A stretch of 13,397 nt of DNA from Actinomycetota bacterium (GCA_005884985.1 VAYK01000033.1:1-13397), one strand, 5' to 3'; shown: positions 1 through 7,507, counted from the stretch's first letter. Made by a program: numbers and translations. The notes: generated by a model from the letters alone, not told the origin.

Positions 1-302
1 AGCGGCTGGGCGACGTCATCGTGAGCGGCGGTGAGAACGTGTTGCCGGCAGAGGTCGAGGAGGTCCTGCTGCGCCATCCGGACGTCGCCGACGCCGCCGC
101 GGTCGGCCGTGCCGATGCCGATTGGCAGGAGGCCGTGGAGGCGGTGGTTGTCCTGCGCCACGGTGCCGCGGCGGGCGCCGCGGAGCTGCGACAACACTGT
201 GCCGAGTCGCTCGCCTCCTACAAGGTCCCGAAGCGCTTCGAGTTCGTCTCCGAGCTGCCGCGGACCGACTCGGGCAAGCTGCTGCGGCGGGCGCTTCGCT
301 GA
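1..302 (+). CDS. Acyl-CoA synthetase / AMP-dependent ligase, C-terminal fragment
   Basis: This is the 3' end of a gene that begins outside the window; the reading frame starts at base 3 and gives about 99 residues before TGA at 300-302. The fragment opens with RLGDVIVSGGENVLPAEVEE, the hinge and start of the C-terminal domain of ANL-superfamily (acyl-CoA synthetase, AMP-binding) enzymes. It ends with YKVPKRFEFVSELPRTDSGK, which carries the conserved late lysine (in PRTDSGK) used for adenylation in this family. The family activates a carboxylic acid as acyl-AMP and transfers it to CoA in the cytoplasm. The substrate cannot be told because the N-terminal pocket is missing. The next gene on the same strand starts 118 bases later, behind an operator-like palindrome. 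The family call is secure; the exact enzyme is unknown. Confidence 0.9.
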   Translation, partial: RLGDVIVSGGENVLPAEVEEVLLRHPDVADAAAVGRADADWQEAVEAVVVLRHGAAAGAAELRQHCAESLASYKVPKRFEFVSELPRTDSGKLLRRALR

Positions 303-364
303 AGCGGCGACGAGAGGCAATATCGTGCGGCTCTTTGCGCCTGCCCCACCATGGGCGCCTCCCG

Positions 365-389
365 TTTGTCAGACATTTGTCGGACAAAC
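365..389. promoter_or_regulatory. Tandem GntR/FadR-like operator
   Basis: Two 11-base units, TTTGTCAGACA (365-375) and TTTGTCGGACA (376-386), lie head to tail, and each contains the palindrome TGTCNGACA. The second gives a perfect TTGTCGGACAA at 377-387, which fits the TNGTNNNACNA pattern known for FadR-subfamily GntR repressors. The outer arms GTTTGTC (364-370) and GACAAAC (383-389) are also inverted repeats. A possible -10 box TATCGT lies upstream at 321-326. The position just before the SnoaL-like gene suggests control of that gene and perhaps of ilvC behind it. No regulator gene for it is visible here; the binding protein is inferred. Confidence 0.5.
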
Positions 390-419
390 CGAGAGCGGCA
401 GCCGACGAAGGAGGAATCG

Positions 420-821
420 ATGGATAGAGGCGACGTTGCCCGCTGGCTCTCCGAGTACGTCGAGGCCTGGAGGTCGTATGACCCCGAGGCGATCGGGGCG
501 CTGTTCAGCGACGACGTGAGGTATCGCTACCACCCGTATGACGAGCCCGTGGAGGGCCGTCAGTCCGTGGTCGAGTCCTGGCTCGGGGAGGGAGCGCACG
601 AGGGCGCCTCCGAGCGAGACGCCGACGGCACCTATGACGCCGCCTATGAGCCGGTGGCGGTAGACGGCGAGGTCGCCGTGGCGACCGGCAGCAGCGCCTA
701 CACGAAGGAGCCGGGCGGGCCGATCGATCGGATCTACCACAACTGCTTCGTGATGCGATTCGACGGCGACGGCCGCTGCGCCGAGTTCACCGAGTGGTTC
801 ATGGAGCGCCCCGGCGCATAG
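420..821 (+). CDS. SnoaL-like / NTF2-like family protein
   Basis: This is a 133-residue cytosolic protein with the look of the SnoaL/NTF2-like alpha+beta fold. It begins with a helix (VARWLSEYVEAWRSYDPEAIGALFSDDV, residues 6-33), a usual opening for the family, and ends in strand-rich sequence (YHNCFVMRFDGDGRCAEFTEWFMERP). Members act as small cyclases, isomerases or hydrolases, or only bind ligands, so the sequence alone does not give a reaction. The start at 420 is chosen because a strong Shine-Dalgarno AAGGAGG sits at 408-414, five bases upstream; an earlier in-frame start at 351 would run through the operator. ilvC starts 10 bases after its stop, so the two are probably co-transcribed. 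No function in branched-chain synthesis is known to me. Confidence 0.75.
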   Translation: MDRGDVARWLSEYVEAWRSYDPEAIGALFSDDVRYRYHPYDEPVEGRQSVVESWLGEGAHEGASERDADGTYDAAYEPVAVDGEVAVATGSSAYTKEPGGPIDRIYHNCFVMRFDGDGRCAEFTEWFMERPGA

Positions 822-831
822 AGTTCCGTTG

Positions 832-1845
832 ATGAGCGCCGAAGACGGGATCTACTACGACGCGGACGCCGACCTCGCCAAGCTGGAGGGGAAGACGATC
901 GCGATCCTCGGCTACGGGTCGCAGGGACACGCCCACGCCCTCAACTTGAGGGACTCCGGCTGCGAGGTGGTGGTGGGCCTGCGGCCCGGCTCGGCGAGTC
1001 GCGCCGAGGCGGAGCGCGAGGGCCTGACCGTGCTCGACGTCGGCGAGGCCGCAAGCCAGGGCGACGTGGTGATGATCCTGCTTCCCGACGAGAAGCAGGC
1101 CGAGGCCTGGGAGGCCGAGATCCGCGACGGGATCGCCCCCGGCAACCTGCTGATGTTCGCCCACGGCTTCTCGATCCACTTCGGCCAGATCGAGCCGCCG
1201 CCCGGGGTCGACGTCGGCATGGTCGCCCCCAAGGGCCCGGGACACCTGGTGCGACGCCAGTTCACCGAGGGCCGTGGCGTCCCCTGCCTGATGGCCGTCC
1301 ACCAGGACGCCACCGGTACGGCCAAGGACCTGGTCTTGGCCTACGCCAGCGGCATCGGCGGCGGGCGCGCGGGCGTCATCGAGACGACCTTCAAGGACGA
1401 GTGCGAGACGGACCTGTTCGGGGAGCAGGCGGTGCTGTGCGGGGGCGCCACGGAGCTCGTCCGCGCGGGTTTCGAAACCCTGGTCGAGGCCGGGTATGAC
1501 CCACGCCTCGCCTACTTCGAGTGCCTGCACGAGTTGAAGCTGATCGTCGACCTGATGTACGAGAACGGCATCCAGGGGATGCGCCAATCGATCTCCAACA
1601 CCGCCGAATACGGCGACATGACCCGCGGTAAGAGGGTGATCACCGCCGAGACTCGCGAGGCGATGCGCCAGCTCCTCGCCGACATCCAATCAGGCGAGTT
1701 CGCGAAGGAGTGGATCGCCGAGAATCGCGCTGGCGCCGAGAACTTCCAGCGGATGCGAGACGAGGCCGCCGGCCACCAGGTCGAGCAGGTCGGCAGCAAG
1801 CTTCGCAAGATGATGCCCTGGATCGACGCCGAGCCGGGTTCCTAG
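832..1845 (+). CDS. ilvC: Ketol-acid reductoisomerase (NADP+)
   Basis: Cytoplasmic enzyme of valine, leucine and isoleucine synthesis. It isomerises and reduces acetolactate or acetohydroxybutyrate to the dihydroxy acid, using Mg2+ and NADPH. At 337 residues it is a class I (short) enzyme of normal length. The Rossmann motif GYGSQGHAHALNLRDSG lies at 27-43 and the cofactor loop GLRPGSAS at 49-56; its Arg and Ser residues fit NADPH preference. APKGPGH is at 132-138 with Lys134. The metal ligands line up as Asp194 and Glu198 (DLFGE), and Glu230 and Glu234 (ECLHE). ATG at 832 is preferred over the TTG one codon earlier; no clear Shine-Dalgarno is seen, so translation may be coupled to the gene ending at 821. 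ilvB and ilvN are not in the window. Identification is firm. Confidence 0.97.
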   Translation: MSAEDGIYYDADADLAKLEGKTIAILGYGSQGHAHALNLRDSGCEVVVGLRPGSASRAEAEREGLTVLDVGEAASQGDVVMILLPDEKQAEAWEAEIRDGIAPGNLLMFAHGFSIHFGQIEPPPGVDVGMVAPKGPGHLVRRQFTEGRGVPCLMAVHQDATGTAKDLVLAYASGIGGGRAGVIETTFKDECETDLFGEQAVLCGGATELVRAGFETLVEAGYDPRLAYFECLHELKLIVDLMYENGIQGMRQSISNTAEYGDMTRGKRVITAETREAMRQLLADIQSGEFAKEWIAENRAGAENFQRMRDEAAGHQVEQVGSKLRKMMPWIDAEPGS

Positions 1846-1870
1846 CCGGGCTGCGTGCGATCATCGGCCC

Positions 1871-1887
1871 GCTTCGGTAAGCGAAGC
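1871..1887 (+). other. Small hairpin before the DUF4389 gene
   Basis: GCTTCG (1871-1876) and CGAAGC (1882-1887) pair around a 5-base loop, just upstream of the purine-rich ribosome binding site AAGGGAGA (1889-1896). No T-run follows, so it is not a convincing terminator. It may be a weak processing or translation-control structure, or chance. Confidence 0.3.
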
Positions 1888-1900
1888 GAAGGGAGAGACC

Positions 1901-2590
1901 ATGACTGAGACGCCAGGAACGCCTGGTACGCCTGAGACTCCAACCGGCCCGGGCGCGGGAGAGCCACCGGCCCCACCGCCTCCGCCGCCACCTCCGCCAC
2001 CGCCGGCGGCGAGCTCCACGCCGGATTACCCGGTCCACCTCGACATCGATCACCAGGCCGAGTACAGCCGCTTCATGCCGCTGATCAAGTGGCTGCTGGC
2101 GCTCCCGCACTACCTCGTGCTGCTGGTGTTGGGGATCGGTACGTTCTTCGTGGTCATCATCTCCTTCTTCGCGGTGCTCTTCACGGGCCGCTACCCAAGG
2201 GGGATGTTCGACTACATGGTGGGGGTCCACCGATGGGCGTTCAGGGTCATCGCATACACGGACCTGATGGTCGACCCGTATCCGCCGTTCACGCTCGCCG
2301 ACGATCCGAGCTACCCGGTGCGGTTCGACATCGACTATCCGGAGCAGGGCGTCAACAACTGGCGGCCGCTGGTCCACTGGCTCCTGGTGATCCCCTACGC
2401 GATCGCGGCGTACCTCATCTATTCCCTCGGGAGGATCTTGGTGTTTTTTGCCTTCTTCACGATTCTTTTCACGAAGAGGTATCCGGAGGGCATGTTCGAC
2501 ATCGTCCGGATCAGCCTGCGATGGCTGGCGAGGGCGAGTGCGTACGAGAACTGGATGGTGACGCGGTACCCGCCGTTCGAGTGGGATTGA
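1901..2590 (+). CDS. DUF4389 tandem-repeat membrane protein with polyproline N-terminus
   Basis: A 229-residue membrane protein of unknown function. Residues 1-42 are a Thr/Pro/Gly-rich tail that includes eleven prolines in a row (25-35). Two DUF4389-like units follow: unit 1 at about 43-130 and unit 2 at about 138-227. Each has the pattern YPVxxDID, a hydrophobic helical pair, LFTxRYPxGMFD, an amphipathic stretch and YPPF. The hydrophobic pairs lie near 60-95 and 156-191, giving about four membrane segments; topology is not certain. ATG 1901 is supported by AAGGGAGA five bases or so upstream. It lies 55 bases after ilvC on the same strand and ends before a terminator-like hairpin, so it could be the last gene of that transcript. 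The family is common in actinobacteria but I know of no established role. Confidence 0.85.
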   Translation: MTETPGTPGTPETPTGPGAGEPPAPPPPPPPPPPPAASSTPDYPVHLDIDHQAEYSRFMPLIKWLLALPHYLVLLVLGIGTFFVVIISFFAVLFTGRYPRGMFDYMVGVHRWAFRVIAYTDLMVDPYPPFTLADDPSYPVRFDIDYPEQGVNNWRPLVHWLLVIPYAIAAYLIYSLGRILVFFAFFTILFTKRYPEGMFDIVRISLRWLARASAYENWMVTRYPPFEWD

Positions 2591-2605
2591 GCACCAGCAA
2601 CGCGT

Positions 2606-2649
2606 GACGCCCGCGGCGGGCCTCGATGGGTCCGCCGCGGCGTCGTTTT
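2606..2649. terminator. Bidirectional terminator-like hairpin
   Basis: GACGCCCGCGGCGG (from 2606) pairs with CCGCCGCGGCGTC (2632-2644) in a 13-base-pair stem with one bulged C and a loop of about 11 bases, followed by GTTTT (2645-2649) on the plus strand. It lies between two convergent genes ending at 2590 and 2656, where a shared terminator is expected. The T-run is short, as is common in high-G+C genomes. Confidence 0.65.
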
Positions 2650-2655
2650 CGGCTG

Positions 2656-3117
2656 CTACTCGCCCAGCACCTTGATGATCAGCCGCTTCGGGCGGCGGCC
2701 GTCGAACTCGGTGTAGAAGATCTGCTGCCATGGCCCCAGGTCCAGCCGGCCGTCGGTGACCGGGACGATCGCCTGATGGTGCACGAGCAGGTTCTTGAGG
2801 TGGGCGTCGCCGTTGTCCTCGCCGCCCGCGTGGTGGCGGTAGTCGCCCGGGTCGGGTGAGAGCTCGCGCGCCACGTCGTTTGCCGGCTCCTGCCAGCTCG
2901 GGGGTGCCACCTTGTCGAGCCACTCCAGCGTGTCGGCGTGGAGCCCGGGCTCGTCGTCGTTGACCCACACGCCGGCGGTGATGTGCATGGCGGAGACAAG
3001 CGCCATCCCCTCGGCGATCCCCGCCTCGTCGACGGCCGCCTGCACGTCCTCGGTGATCCGGACGAACTTTCGCCGCTCTTCGGTCTCGAAGGTCTTGTAG
3101 ACGGTGTGCGACTTCAT
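2656..3117 (-). CDS. YjbQ/UPF0047 family protein (secondary thiamine-phosphate synthase type)
   Basis: A 153-residue cytosolic protein of the YjbQ (UPF0047) family. The family's conserved features are present: MHITAGVWVNDDEPGLHAD at 44-62, YRHH at 93-96, the acidic/His patch GGEDNGDAHLKN at 98-109, and GPWQQIFYTEFDGRR at 128-142. The clustered His and acidic residues suggest a metal or phosphate site. The E. coli relative has been reported to have weak thiamine-phosphate synthase activity, but the physiological role of the family is not settled. The start codon overlaps the stop of the upstream cupin gene by four bases (ATGA, 3114-3117), so the pair is probably translationally coupled. Family call is firm; reaction is uncertain. 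Confidence 0.9.
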   Translation of the reverse strand: MKSHTVYKTFETEERRKFVRITEDVQAAVDEAGIAEGMALVSAMHITAGVWVNDDEPGLHADTLEWLDKVAPPSWQEPANDVARELSPDPGDYRHHAGGEDNGDAHLKNLLVHHQAIVPVTDGRLDLGPWQQIFYTEFDGRRPKRLIIKVLGE

Positions 3118-3569
3118 GCTTCGCCGCCCGCGGCCGCGTCCTCGGGCGGTTCCCCGGAGCGGAAGCGGCTCGTCTCGCCCTCGGGAAGCCGCCCGTCGCG
3201 CCCCACGTAGCCGTCCTTGGCGCCGACGATGACGTAGACGGCGTCCTCGTCGCCGACGTTGCGCAGCTTGCGAATGGTGGCGGGGTCGACGCGGGCGGCG
3301 CCGCCGGGCTCGAGCGCATGGGTCGTGCCGTCGCCGAACTCGATCTCGATGCGGCCGCGATGGCAGAAGTAGAGCTCCTCCTGCTCATCGTGGTAGTGGC
3401 GACCAGTCTCATAACCGGGCGGCAGCGCGATCGCGTTGACGCCGAAGGCGGTCACCCCGAGCGACCGGCGGATCTTCCGGAAGCCGTAGCGCTCGCCCAT
3501 CTCGTCGATGTGCCCCACGGCATAGCCGTCGCCCTCGATCACGCCCTCGCTCATGGCGCGCCGGACCAT
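3114..3569 (-). CDS. Cupin domain-containing protein
   Basis: A 151-residue single-domain cupin. Cupin motif 1 is exact: Gly52, five residues, His58, His60, four residues, Glu65, six residues, Gly72 (in GYETGRHYHDEQEELYFCHRG), giving three likely metal ligands. In motif 2 (RVDPATIRKLRN) the usual histidine is absent, so the metal site may be incomplete. The C-terminal tail is rich in Glu, Gly and Ala. ATG at 3569 is chosen over the one at 3554 because GGAAGG lies six bases upstream of it (3576-3581 region). The gene is divergent from the aminotransferase, 36 bases away, and overlaps the YjbQ gene by four bases. Cupins bind or modify small molecules; no substrate can be named here. Confidence 0.85.
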   Translation of the reverse strand: MVRRAMSEGVIEGDGYAVGHIDEMGERYGFRKIRRSLGVTAFGVNAIALPPGYETGRHYHDEQEELYFCHRGRIEIEFGDGTTHALEPGGAARVDPATIRKLRNVGDEDAVYVIVGAKDGYVGRDGRLPEGETSRFRSGEPPEDAAAGGEA

Positions 3570-3592
3570 AGCTAACCTTCCGCGCCCCTCCG

Positions 3593-3598
3593 TATCCT
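3593..3598 (+). promoter_or_regulatory. -10 box for leaderless aminotransferase mRNA
   Basis: TATCCT fits the TANNNT -10 consensus and ends seven bases before the ATG at 3606, so transcription would start at or next to the start codon. No Shine-Dalgarno precedes that ATG. No clear -35 box was found. Confidence 0.55.
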
Positions 3599-3605
3599 GA
3601 TCGAG

Positions 3606-4805
3606 ATGGCCCAGGCGCCCAACATCTTCGGCAAGCAGTACATGCTCACCGCGGGACCGACGCCGCTGCCGCCGCGCGTCTCGCAGGTGATGGCGGAGCC
3701 GATCCTCTATCACCGCGCGCCGACCTTCGTGGAGATCTACGCGAGGGTGCTCGATCGTCTGCCGCTCGTCTTCCAGACCCGGAACGAGGTGCTCTGCTTC
3801 GCCGCCACCGGCACCGGCGCGATGGAGTCCGCGGTCGCCAACCTGGTCGTCGCCGGTGACCCGGCCGTGGTGGCCTCGTGTGGCAAGTTCGGCCAGCGCT
3901 GGGCCGAGCTCTGCGATGCCTATGGCGCCGAAACGGTGCACCTGGAGTTCGAGTGGGGCGAGAAGGTGGACCCGGCGCGCCTCGACGAGGCGCTCGCCGG
4001 CGTCGGCCGCCCGGTGAGGGCGGTGTTCACCACCCAGTCCGAGACTTCCACCGGCGTCGTCAACGACATCCGCGCGCTGAACGAGGTGACGAAGGCGCAC
4101 GGCTCGGTGCTCGGCGTCGACGCCGTGTCGGGTCTGGGTGCCGTCAACCTGCCGCAGGACGAGTGGGGCGTGGACGTCGTCGTCGCGGGCTCGCAGAAGT
4201 CGCTGATGTGCCCGCCGGGTCTGGCGTTCGCATCCGTGTCCGACCGGGCCATGGCGCTCGCGGCCGAGAATCCCGGCCGGCGCTACTACCTGGACTGGGG
4301 CCGCACGGCTCAAGGCCAGAAGCAGGATCCTCCCGACTCGGCGTTCACCCCCGCGGTGACCCTGTTTCGGGCCCTCGATGTGGCGCTCGACCTTCTGTTC
4401 GAAGAGGGCCTCGAGGCGGCTTTCGCCCGCCACGCGCTGCTCGCGCGAGCTGCCCGGGCGGGGATCGAGGCGCTGGGGCTGGAGCGCTTCGGACCCGACG
4501 ACGAGAACGCGAACGTTGTCACCGTCGCCCGTCTGCCGGACGAGATCGACGGCGCCCAGGTGCCGAAGCTGATGCGCGACCGCTACGGGGTCACGATCGC
4601 GGGGGGCCAGGGCCATCTGAAGGGCAAGATCGCCCGGATCGCCCATTGCGGCTACTACGGCGCCTTCGACATCGTCATCGCGCTCAGCGCCCTGGAGATG
4701 GCCCTACGCGATCTCGGCCACGACGCCGAGCCGGGATCGGGAGCAGGCGCGGCTCAGCGCGTGTTCGCCGAGGCCGGCGAGATCCCCGCCCCGGTCAGTG
4801 GCTGA
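3606..4805 (+). CDS. Class V aminotransferase (alanine-glyoxylate / serine-pyruvate type), probable phosphoserine aminotransferase
   Basis: A 399-residue PLP enzyme of fold type I, class V. The start region (MLTAGPTPLPPRV, 13-25) and HRAPTFVEIY (36-45) are typical of the alanine-glyoxylate/serine-pyruvate group. PLP-contact sites are visible: ATGTGAMES at 67-75, QSETSTG at 144-150, Asp172 in VDAVSGLG, and the Schiff-base Lys198 in AGSQKSLMCPPG. Its stop overlaps the start of serA by eight bases, so both are made from one transcript. Family members next to serA are known in some bacteria and archaea to act as phosphoserine aminotransferases, converting 3-phosphohydroxypyruvate plus glutamate to phosphoserine; that role is inferred here from context. 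Alanine-glyoxylate or serine-glyoxylate transamination are the alternatives. No Shine-Dalgarno; a -10 box sits seven bases upstream. Confidence 0.88.
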   Translation: MAQAPNIFGKQYMLTAGPTPLPPRVSQVMAEPILYHRAPTFVEIYARVLDRLPLVFQTRNEVLCFAATGTGAMESAVANLVVAGDPAVVASCGKFGQRWAELCDAYGAETVHLEFEWGEKVDPARLDEALAGVGRPVRAVFTTQSETSTGVVNDIRALNEVTKAHGSVLGVDAVSGLGAVNLPQDEWGVDVVVAGSQKSLMCPPGLAFASVSDRAMALAAENPGRRYYLDWGRTAQGQKQDPPDSAFTPAVTLFRALDVALDLLFEEGLEAAFARHALLARAARAGIEALGLERFGPDDENANVVTVARLPDEIDGAQVPKLMRDRYGVTIAGGQGHLKGKIARIAHCGYYGAFDIVIALSALEMALRDLGHDAEPGSGAGAAQRVFAEAGEIPAPVSG

Positions 4806-6393
4806 AGCCAAGCCGAAGGTCCTGGTCAAGGAGAAGATCGCCGACTCCGGCGTCGAGCTCCTTCGTGCCGACTTCGACGTCGAGCTCGGCCTGGAGATGA
4901 CCGACGACGATCTGGACGACCGAATCGGCGAGTTCGACGGGATCGTGATCCGGTCGGCCACCAAGCTGACCGCGGACCTGATCGCGCGCGGCTCCAGGCT
5001 GAAGGTGATCGGCCGCGCCGGGACGGGCGTCGACAACGTGGACGTGAACGCCGCCACCAAGCGCGGCATCGTCGTCGTCAACGCCCCAGAGTCGAACTCG
5101 GTCGCCGCCGCCGAGCATACGCTGGCGCTGGCTCTCGCCCTGTGCCGCAACGTCCCCCAGGCGCACTCCTCGCTCGTGGGGGGCGACTGGGCCCGGTCGC
5201 GGTTCGCCGGCAACGAGCTGTACGGGAAGACGCTGGGCGTGATCGGCTTCGGGCGGATCGGCCAGCTGGTCGCCCACCGGGCCCAGGCCTTCGCGATGGA
5301 GGTGGTCGCCTTCGACAAGTTCGTCGCCGCGGAGCGCTTCCGCGAGCTCGGCGTCGAGCGCGCCGAGACCACCGAACACCTGTATGCGAACGCGGACCTC
5401 GTGACCATCCACCTGCCGAAGACGCCAGACACCGTCAACTGGATCGATGCCGAGGCGATCGCAAAGATGAAGGACGGGGTGCGGATCGTGAACTGCGCTC
5501 GCGGCGAGCTGGTCGACCTCGAGGCGCTCCAGGCCGGGCTCGACTCGGGCAAGGTCGCAGGGGCGGCGCTCGACGTGTTCCCCGAGGAGCCGCTCACCGA
5601 TCATCCGCTGTTCGGGCGCGACAACGTGGTCGTCACCCCTCACCTGGGCGCGGCCACGGCCGAGGCGCAGGACCGCGCGGGGACGATCACCGCCGATCAG
5701 GTGCGCCGGGCGCTGACCGGCGGCGTGGTCACCAATGCGGTCAACATCGCCGCCGTCCGTCCCGAGGAGATGGAGGCGCTGGCGCCGTTCGTGCCGCTGT
5801 GCGAGAAGCTCGGCAGGCTGGCGCAGGGTCTCGGCAACGGCTCGATCGACCGGATCTCCGCCGAGTTCCGCGGCCGGATCGCCGAGCACGACACACGGCT
5901 GCTCGGCATCGCCGTCCTGGTGGGGATTCTCTCCGGCCACACCGAGGAGCAGGTCAACCTCGTCAACGCGCCGGCGCTCGCCGAGGAGCGCGGCATCGAG
6001 CTGACCGAGCTCAAGGACACCGTCTCGGACGAGTTCACCGAGCTGGTGATGGTGCGGATCGAGTCGGGGGGTGAGGCGGTAGAGGTGGCGGGAACCGCGG
6101 TTGGGCCGAGGAACCTGCCGCACCTGGTCAGGGTCTGGGGCGAGAGCTTCTACATGCCGTTCGCCGACCACCTCGTCGTGTTCCGCTACAAGGACCAGCC
6201 GGGGATGATCGGGCGCATCGGAACGATCTTCGGCCAGCACGGCGTCAACATCGCCTCTGCCGCCGTCGGGGCCGAGGAGTCCGGCGATCAGGCCGTCCTG
6301 GCCCTGACGACCGATGCGCCGGTCCCCGAGGGAGTGCTCGAGGAGATCATGCGGCTGGAGGGCTTCCACACCGGCCGCGCGGTCGATCTGTAG
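4798..6393 (+). CDS. serA: D-3-phosphoglycerate dehydrogenase
   Basis: First enzyme of serine synthesis: oxidises 3-phosphoglycerate to 3-phosphohydroxypyruvate with NAD+ in the cytoplasm. At 531 residues it is the long form found in actinobacteria. The substrate domain has GRAGTGVDNVDV at 72-83; the NAD domain has GFGRIG at 150-155. The catalytic triad is visible as Arg235 (NCARGELVD), Glu264 (FPEEPL) and His282 (PHLGAAT). An intervening regulatory domain spans about 320-450 and an ACT domain starts near 458 (VVFRYKDQPGMIGRIGTIF), consistent with serine feedback. The GTG at 4798 overlaps the aminotransferase stop by eight bases, indicating coupled translation. Nothing appears missing. serB is not in the window. 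Confidence 0.96.
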   Translation: MAEAKPKVLVKEKIADSGVELLRADFDVELGLEMTDDDLDDRIGEFDGIVIRSATKLTADLIARGSRLKVIGRAGTGVDNVDVNAATKRGIVVVNAPESNSVAAAEHTLALALALCRNVPQAHSSLVGGDWARSRFAGNELYGKTLGVIGFGRIGQLVAHRAQAFAMEVVAFDKFVAAERFRELGVERAETTEHLYANADLVTIHLPKTPDTVNWIDAEAIAKMKDGVRIVNCARGELVDLEALQAGLDSGKVAGAALDVFPEEPLTDHPLFGRDNVVVTPHLGAATAEAQDRAGTITADQVRRALTGGVVTNAVNIAAVRPEEMEALAPFVPLCEKLGRLAQGLGNGSIDRISAEFRGRIAEHDTRLLGIAVLVGILSGHTEEQVNLVNAPALAEERGIELTELKDTVSDEFTELVMVRIESGGEAVEVAGTAVGPRNLPHLVRVWGESFYMPFADHLVVFRYKDQPGMIGRIGTIFGQHGVNIASAAVGAEESGDQAVLALTTDAPVPEGVLEEIMRLEGFHTGRAVDL

Positions 6394-6425
6394 GCGCCCC
6401 GACTTCGCCGCTGGCCCGAAACCGG

Positions 6426-6433
6426 TATAGGGT
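6426..6433 (+). promoter_or_regulatory. -10 box for leaderless oxidoreductase mRNA
   Basis: TATAGGGT contains TAGGGT (6428-6433), a TANNNT box that ends six bases before the GTG at 6440. No Shine-Dalgarno is present, so the message probably starts at the GTG. A -35 box is not clear. Confidence 0.55.
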
Positions 6434-6439
6434 CGGACC

Positions 6440-7473
6440 GTGCGCGCGGTAGTCGTCACCCGGCACGGGCCTCCGGATGTGCTTCAGGTAGAGGAGCGGC
6501 CGGATCCGCCGGTCGGCCCCGGCGAGGTCAGAGTCGCCGTCAAGGCCGCGGGGATCAACTTCGCGGACACGCTGGCCCGGATCGGCCTCTACCCCGATGC
6601 GCCGAAGGTTCCCTCGGTGGTGGGCTACGAGGTCGCGGGCGAGATCGAGTCGGTGGGGGGCGGGTGGAGTTACACCGGGTCGGTGATCGGGTGATTGCCG
6701 CCACCCGGTTCAACGGCCAGGCGGAGCTGGTGACCGTCCCGGCTGAAAACGCGTTCCCGCTGCCGAAGAAGCTCTCGTTCGAGGAGGGCGCCGCCTTCCC
6801 GATCAACTACGCCACCGCCTACGCCGCGCTGGTGATCATGGGCGGCCTCAAGCAGGGCGAGCGGGTCCTGATCCACGCCGCGGCCGGCGGCGTCGGCATC
6901 TCGGCGACCCAGGTCGCAAAGGGGATCGGGGCGGAGATCTTCGGCACCGCGTCTGGGTCGAAGCACGATGCGATCCGCGAGCAAGGGGTGGAACACGCGA
7001 TCGATTACCGGACGCTCGACTTCGAGGACGAGGTCCGAAAGATCACCGGCGGAGAGGGCGTCGACGTGATCATGGACGCGCTCGGCCCGACCTCCTTTCG
7101 CAAGGACTACCGCTTGCTGCGCCAGGGTGGACGGCTGATCATGTACGGGCTGTCCGAGGTGCAGAGCGGCAGCGGCAAGCGCGACATCCCGGCCGCCCTG
7201 CGGAGCCTCGCCCGGATGCCGCTGGCGACGATGCCATGGTGGAAGAGCCTCGGGGTCATGAACGAGAACAAGGGCGTCTTCGGGCTCAACATGCTCCACT
7301 GGTGGGACCGCGAGGGCAACTTCGACCGTGTGATCGAGCCGCTGCTCGAGGCCCTCGACCAGGGGGATCTGAAGCCGGTGGTGGCCGAGGCGTTCCCCTT
7401 CGACCGCGCCCCCGACGCGCACCGCATGATTGAGGAGCGCCGCAACGTCGGCAAGGTCGTGCTGGTCCCCTAG
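6440..7473 (+). pseudogene. Quinone oxidoreductase / VAT-1-like zinc-free MDR dehydrogenase, frameshifted
   Basis: The gene reads as a medium-chain dehydrogenase/reductase of the quinone oxidoreductase group, about 344 residues once repaired. The first frame (6440 to about 6661) gives the GroES-like domain, with AGINFADTLARIGLYP and VPSVVGYEVAGEIESVG. The second frame (from 6664) continues at VELHRVGDRVIAATRFNG, with the NADPH-binding motif AAAGGVG and a VAT-1-like C-terminus (NKGVFGLNMLHWWDREGNFD, then NVGKVVLVP). The join lies at 6655-6664, where GGGGGGCGGG lacks one base relative to the expected frame; read in one frame the protein would stop at 6694. The rest is well conserved, so the lesion is recent or a homopolymer sequencing error. 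If intact, it would reduce quinones or enones with NADPH. Confidence 0.85.
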
Positions 7474-7493
7474 CCGACGCCCGGACGCGCCGC

Positions 7494-7499
7494 TACCCT
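7494..7499 (+). promoter_or_regulatory. -10 box for leaderless membrane-protein mRNA
   Basis: TACCCT matches TANNNT and ends eight bases before the GTG at 7508. No Shine-Dalgarno lies between them. This supports 7508 as the start of the membrane protein gene. No -35 box is evident. Confidence 0.45.
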
Positions 7500-7507
7500 G
7501 CCCCCTC

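Noticed and set aside
1640..3412. Minus-strand open frame of 590 codons
   Set aside because: It crosses the YjbQ and cupin genes in another frame and the antisense of the DUF4389 and ilvC genes. No recognisable domain.
3570..4646. Long upstream extension of the cupin frame on the minus strand
   Set aside because: It is antisense to the aminotransferase gene. The cupin has a good Shine-Dalgarno before ATG 3569, and cupin similarity starts just after that point.
3611..4805. Candidate toxin, defence or mobile-element genes in the window
   Set aside because: None of the conserved genes shows nuclease, integrase, transposase or toxin motifs; all recognisable genes are metabolic, regulatory or membrane proteins.
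4795..6459. Minus-strand open frame of 554 codons
   Set aside because: It lies antisense to serA, whose domains and catalytic residues are all conserved. Its translation is low-complexity Arg/Gly/Asp-rich with no family motif, as expected for the complement of high-G+C coding DNA.
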